Shown: piece after piece, positions 8,240 through 15,925 of the stretch | Layout: each line of letters starts with the position of its first letter | Numbering within the stretch: position 1 is the first letter of the stretch | From: Acidobacteriaceae bacterium | GTDB lineage: Bacteria > Acidobacteriota > Terriglobia > Terriglobales > Acidobacteriaceae | NCBI GenBank assembly: GCA_003131315.1 | Contig: PKUV01000038.1 | Location: 1-64,000, forward strand | DNA: 64,000 bases | Direction: 5' to 3' | The notes under the pieces: model-generated | Seen by the model: only the letters and a program-made list of their open reading frames with translations | Told to the model about the DNA's origin: nothing | The model's database searches: none | Made by a program: the position numbers and the translations under genes

Positions 8240-9475
8240 TCACTTCGGGCGCGCAGGTGCGTTAAGGAAACTCACCAGATCGCCGATGTCGGTGGCCTTC
8301 AGGGTCGGCCAGGGTATGCCCAATTGCTCAGCGCGATCAATCATGCGGGGGCCATGCCGCCAGAGAGCGGCGGTGAACGAAATCGTGGTGAAAGCTTCGG
8401 CGCCCGACCTAAGCCCGGGCCCAATCTGTGTGCCTTCCGCCATATGGCCATGGCAAGCTGCGCAGCCGCGCTCGGAAAAGACGCGCTCGCCCACCAGGGG
8501 AGATCCAGTGGGCTCGAAGTACCGCAGGCTCGCAAGGAACGTCCGCAAGTCCGCCATCTCGTTGCCCTGAAGAACCGGAGGAGGAATCCCGTTTTCACGG
8601 GCCTGACTGAGCATCGCTGGTGCGTGGTTCCACAGAACGCTGGCAAACTGCCCCGTCGTGAGTGGAAGATCACGCTCTGGCCCCAGCTCCGGACCCACGC
8701 TGCCACCCTGCCCGCGCACGGAATGGCACTGTATGCATCTGCGCTGGAACACACCCCACCCCCGCTCTGCATTGCCGGGTATTTCCCGTGCGCTCGTCGC
8801 TGGCTGGGGAGCGGTGAGACGCACATACGCGATCAGATCATTCATCTCATTACCGGTGAACTGGGGCCACTGTCCCAGGGTGCTGGTAATAGGAGCAATC
8901 ATCGATCCGGCGTGGTTAAGCATGGCGCGTGTCCAGGCGTTCGAGTCAGGGCCGGCAGCGATCTTGGATAACTCGGGCGCCGCCTGGCCGCCCGTTCCGC
9001 CCACCGAATGGCAGCGGACACAGCCCTTCTCGTTGAATACCCGCTGGCCGGCGCTAGGGTTCCCGGCGCGGTCAATGCTGCTCGCCTGGTACAAGAACGC
9101 AAAAATGTCTGCCATTTCTTGCGAGTTCAGCTGGGGATAAGGTTCGTTCTTTCGGCGGATCTGCCGCCACATGCCGGGTCCATGGTTCCACAATACCGTC
9201 ACAAGCCACCCCATTGCGGGAGTACCGGGGCGTTTTCCGGAGAGATCCGGGGCAACGCGCCCCCCTGATCCATTGATGGAATGGCAAATGCCGCATTGCT
9301 TGTCACCAAAAAACAGCGCGGCGCCTTTCTCGGGTTCACCGATAATGTAAAGTGCGCGGCGCGCAGCGGTCGGCCGGCGCGCCTGTATGAACAACCCCAC
9401 CATTAAGGCTACGGCAATCAGTGCTGCAGGGATGATCCAAATGAGAAGCTGTTTGCGTCCATTCCGCATGGTCAT
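8240..9475 (-). CDS. Membrane-anchored cytochrome c with four haem domains
   Basis: A 411-residue c-type cytochrome. An N-terminal membrane anchor (about 10-30) is followed by four tandem monohaem domains with CGICH (61-65), CVRCH (152-156), CIQCH (247-251) and CAACH (338-342). Each domain repeats the plan of a GC..CHS..G.GG..P.L haem part and a later WNHGP-M-like or LNHAGSM segment that probably gives the distal Met ligand. The ATG at 9475 has AGGAG 8 bases upstream; the frame is open further upstream without a better start. It is the last gene of the Rieske/cytochrome b operon and probably accepts electrons on the periplasmic side. The terminal partner is unknown. Confidence 0.9.
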   Translation of the reverse strand: MTMRNGRKQLLIWIIPAALIAVALMVGLFIQARRPTAARRALYIIGEPEKGAALFFGDKQCGICHSINGSGGRVAPDLSGKRPGTPAMGWLVTVLWNHGPGMWRQIRRKNEPYPQLNSQEMADIFAFLYQASSIDRAGNPSAGQRVFNEKGCVRCHSVGGTGGQAAPELSKIAAGPDSNAWTRAMLNHAGSMIAPITSTLGQWPQFTGNEMNDLIAYVRLTAPQPATSAREIPGNAERGWGVFQRRCIQCHSVRGQGGSVGPELGPERDLPLTTGQFASVLWNHAPAMLSQARENGIPPPVLQGNEMADLRTFLASLRYFEPTGSPLVGERVFSERGCAACHGHMAEGTQIGPGLRSGAEAFTTISFTAALWRHGPRMIDRAEQLGIPWPTLKATDIGDLVSFLNAPARPK

Positions 9476-9580
9476 ACACAACACTCCTCTCTCACGCCCG
9501 GCCGGTGAGACTGGGAACGCATCGCGTTCCGCCCGACCCACAGGGCGGTCGAGGACTGATGAATCGCAGGGCGAAGCGCC

Positions 9581-9742
9581 TCACTTCTGTTCCAAGTTCC
9601 CGATATAGAGCCCCAGCCCCACGAGTGTGAGGGCGATCGTAACCAGCGATAGCCCGAGCCCGACACGCCGGAAGCTCCATTCCTGGATCGCCTTCTCCCC
9701 AGCAGCGTACGTCTGACACAAATCGTTTGCCAAAAAAAATGC
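9581..9742 (-). pseudogene. Remnant of a second multihaem cytochrome C-terminus
   Basis: On the minus strand, one frame across this gap reads about LANDLCQTYAAGEKAIQEW, then SFRRVGLGLSLVTIALTLVG and LGLYIGNLEQK, then TGA at 9581. This aligns with the tail of the nine-haem cytochrome just upstream ([20 protein letters not shown], then [20 protein letters not shown]): the same RRVGLG-SL turn into a membrane anchor. There is no start codon and no haem motif, and the frame differs from that of the upstream gene. It is best read as the surviving 3' end of a duplicated cytochrome gene, or less likely a tiny anchor protein with an unusual start. Confidence 0.7.
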
Positions 9743-9752
9743 ATCCGTGGGT

Positions 9753-11021
9753 CTAACTCTCTATCTTCTTGACGTACAGCCAAAGCCCAGCCAACACGAT
9801 CCCGATCGCGATGAGGGACATTCCCAGCCCGACACGGCGATAGTTGCGCTCAACCATGGCTTTCTTCCCAGCTTGCAGGTTGTTGGCGGCAATTTTCAGG
9901 CCGGCTTGAATATCCTGATCCACCAAGTCCGTCCGGAAGCTATGGATCGTGACTCGAGCCTTGGTCAGCGAATCCCGTGCCTGATCCTGTCCCAGCCGAG
10001 CCTCGCTCACCTCCATGCCAGAAGACTCGGCGACACGGAGAACCTGGTCCGCGCTTTTGATGGCCTCGTCCAATCGACTCAAGCTACTCTGTAATCCTGC
10101 CCTTGCTTGATCACAGGCGTCACCTGGGGTATGACACTGCATGCAGACGCCGTCAGGACCAGTGCCAAGCTTCGCGTCCGTTGGATGGATGATGGCATGA
10201 TTGTTATGACACACGACGCATCCTGGAAGAGAAGCCGCTTCAAAGGCCTTTTTGTGCGAACTTTTTTCGTACATCTGGGCTTGGAAAGCGTGACAGTTCG
10301 AGCACACATTCTGAACCTTGTCTACTCCGGGCGGCGCCGCTCCATGGTTTCCATGACACGTTGTACAGGTTGGCGCACTCAGATCGCCTCGCACCGCTAG
10401 CGCCTGGTGGTGCACGCTCGTGCTGTACTTTGCGAACTGATCCGTGGGAATGGAATATCCCTTCATGTAACTCGCGTCAGCATGGCAGCGAGCGCAGGTG
10501 TTGGCCACGTTGACCGGGTTCACCGTGGAGCGGGGATCGCTGGGCGCCCTTAGATCGTGGACACTATGACAATCCGTGCACACTGCAACCTTCGTGTCTC
10601 CAGCCGCGAGGCGCTTGCCGTGCACACTGGTGCGGTACTGGCCCAACTGGTCGGTGCGCAAGCTGGGGTTGAACTGCCGAATATAGGCGGGATCCGAATG
10701 GCAAGTTCCGCACAACTGCGGGATCTGCTTGCGATCAATCTTGCCTTTCCACCCCGCCTTTCGGCTCATGGCTTTGTCTGGATCGTCGCTGGTTGGGTCG
10801 CCGCCGTGGCAGCTGGCGCAAGTCAAACCCTTTTGTGCGTGTATGTCCTGGCTGAACTTCTCCTGGCTCACTCCCAGGGGATCAGGCAAGGCGGAGTGAC
10901 AATCCAGGCAGGAGTTCGTGGTTTGCCCATAACCCAGGCACGCTGCGAGCACGACGAAGCCGGCCAGCCCGACATAACGGGCTGGGCTGAACGGTCGGAG
11001 CTTATTTCGCAAGAAGGCCAT
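9753..11021 (-). CDS. Nine-haem membrane-anchored cytochrome c
   Basis: A 422-residue protein with an N-terminal signal/anchor ([15 protein letters not shown]), nine CxxCH motifs (CLDCH, CASCH, CGTCH, CTDCH, CARCH, CTTCH, CSNCH, CVVCH, CMQCH), then a helical haem-free region and a C-terminal membrane helix ([18 protein letters not shown]). Such multihaem proteins move electrons across the periplasm. The ATG at 11021 overlaps the end of the cytochrome b gene by 20 bases; an in-frame GTG at 11027 is the alternative. Its place after Rieske and cytochrome b suggests it takes the role of cytochrome c1 in this bc-type complex. That role is inference; the haem count is read directly. Confidence 0.92.
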   Translation of the reverse strand: MAFLRNKLRPFSPARYVGLAGFVVLAACLGYGQTTNSCLDCHSALPDPLGVSQEKFSQDIHAQKGLTCASCHGGDPTSDDPDKAMSRKAGWKGKIDRKQIPQLCGTCHSDPAYIRQFNPSLRTDQLGQYRTSVHGKRLAAGDTKVAVCTDCHSVHDLRAPSDPRSTVNPVNVANTCARCHADASYMKGYSIPTDQFAKYSTSVHHQALAVRGDLSAPTCTTCHGNHGAAPPGVDKVQNVCSNCHAFQAQMYEKSSHKKAFEAASLPGCVVCHNNHAIIHPTDAKLGTGPDGVCMQCHTPGDACDQARAGLQSSLSRLDEAIKSADQVLRVAESSGMEVSEARLGQDQARDSLTKARVTIHSFRTDLVDQDIQAGLKIAANNLQAGKKAMVERNYRRVGLGMSLIAIGIVLAGLWLYVKKIES

Positions 11022-12087
11022 AAACACTCATACCTGCCATGTACGCAAGAGCAAAGACTGCGAGCCCAGTGATCCACCGTTTCGTGCGTGAGGGTTGGTC
11101 ACTCTCAAAAAAAGGCAGCAGAATCCACAACAAGCCGACTAGGCCAAAAGCAAGCACCCCCAGAACGTCCCCGTCGATGAACCACACTTTGGGCGGGATG
11201 AGCTTGAGCGTCTGGAACATGAAGAGGAAGTACCATTCGGGCTTGATTCCCGCTGGCGCGGACACAAAAGGATCCGCCTTGACGCCGAGGTTCCACGGGA
11301 AGACTGCCGCCAACGCGCCCAGCACTCCCAGGGCCACGTACCAAGCCATCATTTCCCGCAGCATGAAGTTGGGGAAGAATTTCATTTCCCGTTTGGCAGA
11401 CGGGTTCGCGGTCCACTGCACTTCCAGTTTCGGAGGAATGCTGATGCCCAGGCGCTGCACCAGCAACAGGTGCAGCAGGACCAGCAAGGTTGCCAATCCG
11501 GGTAGAACGGCGACGTGGAACCCAAAAAACCGGGTCAGCGTGGCTCCCGTCACATCTTCACCGCCGCGGAGAAAGATCATCATGGGCTTGCCGACAATCG
11601 GAACCTGCCCCGTAATTTCGGTGCCAACCTTGGTGGCGAAGAAGGCCAGCGTGTTCCAGGGCAGCAGATACCCGCTGAAGCCAAATCCCATGACAAGAAA
11701 TAGAAGAAGCACGCCGCTGATCCACGTCAGCTCTCTGGGTTTGCGGTAGGCCTTCAGAAACAGCACGCTGAACATGTGCGCAAAGGCAGTGAAAATCATG
11801 AGATTGGCCGACCATGAGTGGATGGAACGAACCAGCCAGCCAAACCGCACCTGGGTCATGATGTACTGGACGCTCTCGAAGGCTTCGTTCGCTCCGGGCC
11901 GGTAGTACAGAAGCAGCAGGATGCCGGTCAGCACCTGGATGACGAACAAGAAGAGAGTGATACCCCCGAGGAAGTACCAATAAGAGAGCCGGTGGAGAGG
12001 AACAGTCTTCTTCCGCAACGGGGCGACCAGGTCGTCCCAGCCGAACCGGTCGTCCAACCAGCTGCGCACGTTGCGTAAGGGACTCAT
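11002..12087 (-). CDS. Cytochrome b of a bc-type quinol-oxidising complex
   Basis: A 361-residue integral membrane protein. The N-terminal four-helix core carries the two His pairs for haems bL and bH (around [19 protein letters not shown] and [18 protein letters not shown]), and the C-terminal part has the quinol-site motif PEWYFLFMF. Both the b6-like and subunit-IV-like parts are therefore in one chain. The ATG at 12087 starts one base after the Rieske stop codon (12089-12091); the frame runs further upstream, but the family start [17 protein letters not shown] favours this site. It should oxidise quinol and pass electrons to the Rieske protein and then to the multihaem cytochromes. Confidence 0.95.
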   Translation of the reverse strand: MSPLRNVRSWLDDRFGWDDLVAPLRKKTVPLHRLSYWYFLGGITLFLFVIQVLTGILLLLYYRPGANEAFESVQYIMTQVRFGWLVRSIHSWSANLMIFTAFAHMFSVLFLKAYRKPRELTWISGVLLLFLVMGFGFSGYLLPWNTLAFFATKVGTEITGQVPIVGKPMMIFLRGGEDVTGATLTRFFGFHVAVLPGLATLLVLLHLLLVQRLGISIPPKLEVQWTANPSAKREMKFFPNFMLREMMAWYVALGVLGALAAVFPWNLGVKADPFVSAPAGIKPEWYFLFMFQTLKLIPPKVWFIDGDVLGVLAFGLVGLLWILLPFFESDQPSRTKRWITGLAVFALAYMAGMSVYGLLAK

Positions 12088-12088
12088 C

Positions 12089-12574
12089 TCAAGCCTCCCG
12101 CCGACGCCGCACGAATATCTCTTCCCCTCGCACCTGCACCTCAAAGCCTTCCAGCGGGCGCGGCGGAGGACCCGAAATATTTCGGCCGTTGAGGTCGTAC
12201 TTGCCGTTGTGGCAGGCGCACCAGACTTGGCGCAGATCGTCGCGGTACTGCACGGTGCAGGATAGATGAGTACAGGTCGCCGACATTGCGCGATACTCTC
12301 CGGTGGCAGTGCGAATCAGCAGACCAGGGCGATTACCAAACCGGAAAATCTTTCCACTGTTCGGCTTCAGCTCTCCGACACGCCCGGCGACGACGGAATC
12401 GCTTCCGAGGTCGGAAGCTTTCGGTGGGACCAGGTAGCGCAAGACGGGATAGACGAATGCAGCAGCCGTTGCCAGAAACCCGCCACCCAGTAGCACTTCG
12501 ACAAACCGTCGACGAGGAACAGCGGCCGATAGCCGGTCGTTAGGGTTTGTCATTCCCGGGTCACTTGTTGCCAT
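12089..12574 (-). CDS. Rieske [2Fe-2S] protein
   Basis: A 161-residue Rieske subunit, first gene of the operon. Residues 21-50 form a Tat-type start ([20 protein letters not shown]) that also serves as membrane anchor. The cluster boxes are CTHLSC (101-106) and CACHNG (119-124): C101, H103, C119 and H122 bind the cluster, and C106 and C121 form the usual disulfide. Translation is probably coupled to the cytochrome b gene that starts at 12087. A CRP/FNR-type palindrome lies 84 bases upstream. Confidence 0.95.
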   Translation of the reverse strand: MATSDPGMTNPNDRLSAAVPRRRFVEVLLGGGFLATAAAFVYPVLRYLVPPKASDLGSDSVVAGRVGELKPNSGKIFRFGNRPGLLIRTATGEYRAMSATCTHLSCTVQYRDDLRQVWCACHNGKYDLNGRNISGPPPRPLEGFEVQVRGEEIFVRRRREA

Positions 12575-12657
12575 AGCCGCCTCTCCAGTGGACTATTTCT
12601 TGTCTGGCCCTTGTCCGAAATCGCTAACCATGTTTAGTGATTGAGCGCGTCATTGTA

Positions 12658-12673
12658 TGTGACAGAAATCACA
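12658..12673. promoter_or_regulatory. CRP/FNR-family type binding site
   Basis: TGTGACAGAAATCACA is an exact TGTGA-N6-TCACA palindrome, the consensus core for CRP-type regulators. It lies 84 bases upstream of the Rieske start, a normal place for an activator site of the respiratory operon. Which regulator binds is unknown. Confidence 0.6.
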
Positions 12674-12711
12674 TTGCGGGAGACCTGGTGGACAGGATTC
12701 TCTCTAGAACT

Positions 12712-12831
12712 TGTTTCATAAACCGGTTTCAGAGGGGAACGGTGGTTCCCTCAGGGGCTAAAGCCCAGTGTTTATGCGGCTCGTAGCGGCCCGGCTGAAG
12801 CCGGGCCCTTTCAAAGACCATTTATGAAACA
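12712..12831. repeat. 120-bp element with 11-bp terminal inverted repeats
   Basis: The ends are TGTTTCATAAA (12712-12722) and TTTATGAAACA (12821-12831), a perfect inverted pair. Inside are GGGCTAAAGCCC (12755-12766) and CCCGGCTGAAGCCGGG (12790-12805), palindromes with CTAAAG or CTGAAG centres. The element has no coding capacity and lies in the 407-base gap between the Rieske gene and the next gene, which holds no gene that I can see. Confidence 0.75.
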
Positions 12832-12981
12832 CATACTAGACCGCCGGACGTTGCAGGTTCAGTCCGCGAAGCAACTGTGCGTTCGCGGGCGGGTGTCCCT
12901 ACGCGAGCAACTTGGCCACATGCACGCGTTCGCGGGCGCCCCGCGTCCACACGGGCTGGGGATTGGTAGTAGCCACCCAAT

Positions 12982-13341
12982 TCATGAATGGAGTCTCCAG
13001 GCGGGAATCAGGGAGTCATAGTGAAGGAATGCGCTGAGAAATATGTGGATGACGATGTAGATTGCCCAGATCAACACGTAAGCCATCGCCATTTTTCGTG
13101 GCTTTCTTAAGACATACCAGAGAAGCAGAATATCCAAGGGAACCGGGGCGGCCACTACCGCCCAGGCGGGCGCGCCCAGGCTCTCGACACTGTAGCCGAA
13201 CAGGCAAACAAAGCAACCAACTGCGAGCGAAGCAAAGATGTACACCCGCTTGTCTACCAGGTAAAGACCGAGTCCCCACGATAGCGCGGTGAAGAGGATC
13301 GCGATGTCCAGCAGAATGGGTGCGGGTAGGGCGTTGAGCAT
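12982..13341 (-). CDS. Small four-helix membrane protein
   Basis: A 119-residue protein from MLNALPAPILLDIAILFTAL with about four hydrophobic helices (near 5-25, 31-52, 58-78 and 86-108) and short loops. The ATG at 13341 has GAGGGA upstream; the frame continues further up but without membrane character. It is divergent from the PEP-CTERM gene across a 454-base region. I do not recognise the family. Confidence 0.7.
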   Translation of the reverse strand: MLNALPAPILLDIAILFTALSWGLGLYLVDKRVYIFASLAVGCFVCLFGYSVESLGAPAWAVVAAPVPLDILLLWYVLRKPRKMAMAYVLIWAIYIVIHIFLSAFLHYDSLIPAWRLHS

Positions 13342-13478
13342 AGTGTTCCCTCTGTGCGCGTCTTTGTGAAGGACGGTGTGATGGAAAACAAGGCAAAGCT
13401 TTCCAACAATAGGCTGGTGGTTTGTCACGTTAGCCTGGGTTCCGTCCTGTGCCGACACGAACAGGTCGGTGCGCTATG

Positions 13479-13607
13479 CTTCCCGCCTATGTAGGCCATC
13501 CGACCGAGAGCAGCTCGGTGGCCCGAAACCCAGACTGGGCGCGGGAAGACGGCTGTCGGCTGCCTTCTTCCGGTCACGAAGAACGGTGACGAAAGTCACC
13601 GCTTTTT
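13479..13607 (+). ncRNA. Structured leader with alternative stems, riboswitch-like
   Basis: CTTCCCGC (13479-13486) pairs with GCGGGAAG (13541-13548) and encloses two further stems: GGCC (13494-13497) with GGCC (13520-13523) extended by ACCGAG (13503-13508) with CTCGGT (13514-13519), and a weak CCC/GGG stem. GGAAGA (13544-13549) can instead pair with TCTTCC (13566-13571), which excludes the first stem. The region ends in an intrinsic terminator that competes with GTCAC (13573-13577) pairing to GTGAC (13586-13590). It matches no riboswitch core that I know. It may be a regulatory leader of the PEP-CTERM gene or a small RNA. Confidence 0.45.
13584..13607 (+). terminator. Intrinsic terminator upstream of the PEP-CTERM gene
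   Basis: CGGTGAC, loop GAAA, GTCACCG, then CTTTTT. A 7-bp perfect stem with a GNRA tetraloop and T-run lies about 190 bases before the PEP-CTERM start codon, on the same strand, so transcription through it must be either independent or conditional. Confidence 0.65.
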
Positions 13608-13631
13608 GCTGCCCAGGAGATTAAGCTGTTG

Positions 13632-13695
13632 GCAGTCGAACCTCCCCTCGACTGCTAGGTTCTAGAGTCTCTTGCACTCTGCACTGTAAGAGTGC
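13632..13695 (+). other. Two perfect hairpins in the PEP-CTERM leader
   Basis: GCAGTCGA (13632-13639) pairs with TCGACTGC (13648-13655), and GCACTCT (13674-13680) with AGAGTGC (13689-13695). They lie between the terminator and the start codon and may be part of the 5' untranslated region. Confidence 0.45.
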
Positions 13696-13795
13696 GTGGC
13701 ATTAGCAATCCAACCTTGGTGATCCGGGAGACCCGCCCCCCAGAGGGTTGTCCGAAAGGGTTGCTTTAGTTCTCGTTAGTTCTGTGGAGGAAACC

Positions 13796-14404
13796 ATGAG
13801 GCGAGTTGCAGTAATGTTTGGTCTATTAGCGCTGCTGTTACCAATGGCAGCTTGGGCAGACGGGATTGATCTTACTAACCAGTTTGGCACGGTAACCATC
13901 ACCAACGCGGGAATCGTATCCAGGGGGTCCGAGCTTATGAGCTTCAACGGGATTAAAGCGCCTCGCGGAAGATCCCTGGGCTCGGTCAACTTTTCAACCG
14001 GCGCTCTGGCGAGCGGCAGCATCTGGAGCGGGGGAACGTTTTCCAGCGCGGGCTCCAGCTTTATCGTGACTGGCGTCGGCGGCTACGGCCAACCGAAGGG
14101 AGTCATTTTTAGCGGCGCCTTCGTCGGGCCAATTTCCTGGACGGTGGTCAGCCAAACCGGCAGGAACAACTATGTCTTTGCGCTCTCGGGCAAGATCCAG
14201 GGGCAGCTCTGGACCGGGCGGACGGTGAGCGGAACCACGACGCAGACCATATATGCGTACAAGAATCAATGGGTCCATGATAACAAGGGGGGGATCCATC
14301 TCGGCAGTACGCACCTCGTTCCTGAACCCGGCACACTGGGATTGTTAGGCACGGGCTTGATCGTCGTCGCCGGAACCATGCGCCGGAAGCTGTTTGGATC
14401 GTAA
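13796..14404 (+). CDS. PEP-CTERM sorted secreted protein
   Basis: A 202-residue exported protein. Residues 1-22 are a signal peptide (MRRVAVMFGLLALLLPMAAW, then A-D). The mature part is rich in Gly, Ser and Thr with short beta-like repeats (TGALASGSIWSGGTFSSAGS). The C-terminus carries the sorting signal VPEPGTLGLLGTGLIVVAG followed by MRRK: a PEP motif, a membrane helix and a basic tail. Family knowledge says exosortase and the PEP-CTERM system process such proteins for the cell surface or matrix. The ATG at 13796 follows GGAGG; the frame runs 16 codons further up without support. The long structured leader upstream suggests post-transcriptional control. Confidence 0.9.
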   Translation: MRRVAVMFGLLALLLPMAAWADGIDLTNQFGTVTITNAGIVSRGSELMSFNGIKAPRGRSLGSVNFSTGALASGSIWSGGTFSSAGSSFIVTGVGGYGQPKGVIFSGAFVGPISWTVVSQTGRNNYVFALSGKIQGQLWTGRTVSGTTTQTIYAYKNQWVHDNKGGIHLGSTHLVPEPGTLGLLGTGLIVVAGTMRRKLFGS

Positions 14405-14532
14405 CCGTTTTTCTTTCTTGGGAACTGGACCGCCGTGTGGCGCGGGCACCCCTGTCCGCGCCCACACGGGTTCCACCACATTCTTGCCCCACATTTGATC
14501 AGCGGCGCGGGTGGCATGCGATACTGAAATTT

Positions 14533-14916
14533 ATGGCGCTGCCTGATTTTTCGCCACGGGTGGGGAACGATCCCAAGTCGGTGTTGATTCATTTGACGAC
14601 GGGGACGGGGATGGAGATTGAGTGGAAGGATGGGCACCGGTCCGTCTATACGTTTGCGTTTTTGCGGGATGCTTGTCCTTGCGCGCTGTGCGAGGATGAG
14701 CGGGGGAAGTCGGGACGAAAGGCGGGCGAGGCGGCGAAGCTCGCGCCGGGGGCTTTGCCGATGTTCAAGGCGGCGGTGAAAGCGCTGTCGGCGGAGGCAG
14801 TGGGCAAGTATGCGCTGAAGTTTTCGTGGAACGATAACCACGATTTGGGAATTTATTCGTGGTTCTATCTGCGGGAAGTTTGTCCTTGCGCGGAGTGCGC
14901 GGCGACGCGGAAGTGA
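14533..14916 (+). CDS. DUF971 domain protein with two Cys clusters
   Basis: A 127-residue protein with the DUF971 (gamma-butyrobetaine-hydroxylase N-terminal-like) pattern. Two similar units, LRDACPCALCEDE (about 47-59) and LREVCPCAECAAT (about 113-125), each carry a CPCA-C motif that probably binds metal. The ATG at 14533 starts the recognisable domain; the upstream frame is repeat-like. Proteins of this type occur alone or next to Fe-S assembly genes; no such neighbour is seen here, so its role stays open. Confidence 0.8.
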   Translation: MALPDFSPRVGNDPKSVLIHLTTGTGMEIEWKDGHRSVYTFAFLRDACPCALCEDERGKSGRKAGEAAKLAPGALPMFKAAVKALSAEAVGKYALKFSWNDNHDLGIYSWFYLREVCPCAECAATRK

Positions 14917-14983
14917 CGGTGGGGGTTGCCCGGCGAGCCTGGGTTCTTGGGTTATCTTTTTAACAAATTCCAGCGGTTGACTT

Positions 14984-15138
14984 GTGCGTGAGAACTGGGC
15001 CGTCCCTCCGGGACTTGAATCATTTCTTTCATTTTTCCCCAGCGCTGAAGCGCTGGGCTAAGCTGGTTCGCCCCTACCGGGGCTGGATTTTCCTGTGTTT
15101 CATTCCACCGAGTTGCCCGAAAACGAGTTCTCACGCAC
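14984..15138. repeat. 155-bp TIR element, copy A
   Basis: Perfect 13-bp terminal inverted repeats GTGCGTGAGAACT (14984-14996) and AGTTCTCACGCAC (15126-15138). Inside are three palindromes: GTCCCTCCGGGAC, CCCAGCGCTGAAGCGCTGGG (15038-15057) and GCCCCTACCGGGGC. Other copies lie at 21979-22131, about 30585-30700 and about 34905-35048. There is no coding sequence. The element fills most of the gap between the DUF971 and PilZ genes. Confidence 0.85.
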
Positions 15139-15240
15139 ACACTAAAGCCCCGTCTTTCATGGCGCGGATTGCGGCGCGGATTGAAGCCGCGCCCCTTCAA
15201 AGCATTTCTATTTATGCCGCGAATTTATGGGACACAACAG

Positions 15241-15594
15241 TCAGGTGGCGATGGCGCCGAGATATCGGATCAGGAGTTGTTCTCCCTGACCTTCGAATTC
15301 CACGAACATGATGCCGTTGCCGAATTGGGGATGGCGGGTGACGACGAGTCCTCGGATGACGATGGGGCAGCCGTCGAGCCAGAGGGTGGCTCGAACGCGG
15401 ACGCCGAGTGAGAACTGCATGAGTAGCTGGATGTAGCAGCCGCCGCGACTGAGGTCGGTGGTTACGAGCCGCATGGGGACGTCGCTGCCTTCCTGGCGGA
15501 TTTCGATTTGGACCTGGACAGTGTAGCGAGCATGGAGGCGGCGATCGCGTTCGGCGAGAGCGGCGGTAGAGGGCTGGGCGTCGGGCGAATTCAT
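15241..15594 (-). CDS. PilZ domain protein
   Basis: A 117-residue single-domain PilZ protein. The RxxxR part is RRLHAR (about 19-24), and the second box is DLSRGGCYI (about 48-56), close to the consensus D/NxSxxG. PilZ domains bind cyclic di-GMP and alter the activity of partners in motility, adhesion or exopolysaccharide synthesis. It stands alone, followed on the minus strand by repeat copy A. No partner gene is adjacent. Confidence 0.9.
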   Translation of the reverse strand: MNSPDAQPSTAALAERDRRLHARYTVQVQIEIRQEGSDVPMRLVTTDLSRGGCYIQLLMQFSLGVRVRATLWLDGCPIVIRGLVVTRHPQFGNGIMFVEFEGQGEQLLIRYLGAIAT

Positions 15595-15783
15595 GGATCG
15601 GCTCCGGGGCTCGGCGGGAGTTGGTTCTTGCAGGGCCCCTTAGCTGATCATCGGCGTTGAGATTGGGCGAGTCTAGGGCAGGCGTCACAGAGAAGCGGTT
15701 ACGGAGGGGGGCGTCCCCGGGGGGCGGAGGATGGGTAGGGATCCCTCGGCTTCACGCAGGATAACAATTCATAAATCTCATCA

Positions 15784-15813
15784 CGTCCGCGTGAGAGCTG
15801 TTTCACGCGGACG
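15784..15813. other. 11-bp perfect hairpin after the FecR gene
   Basis: CGTCCGCGTGA (15784-15794) and TCACGCGGACG (15803-15813) are perfect inverted repeats with an 8-base loop, in the 331-base gap between the FecR-domain gene and the PilZ gene. There is no clear T-run, so it may be a repeat or a weak terminator. The rest of this gap shows no gene. Confidence 0.5.
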
Positions 15814-15925
15814 GATAAGAGAACAAATGATGGACTGTACTCCCACTCGAACCCGCAGCCGTCGGCTGAATGACAAACAACGGTAGATCGAGTCGAGAAG
15901 TGGAACGAGAAAGCCTGTTGAGCCT

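Noticed and set aside
13441-13795. Known riboswitch classes (c-di-GMP-I, cobalamin, TPP)
   Set aside because: Their conserved core sequences are not found; only secondary structure supports a regulatory role.
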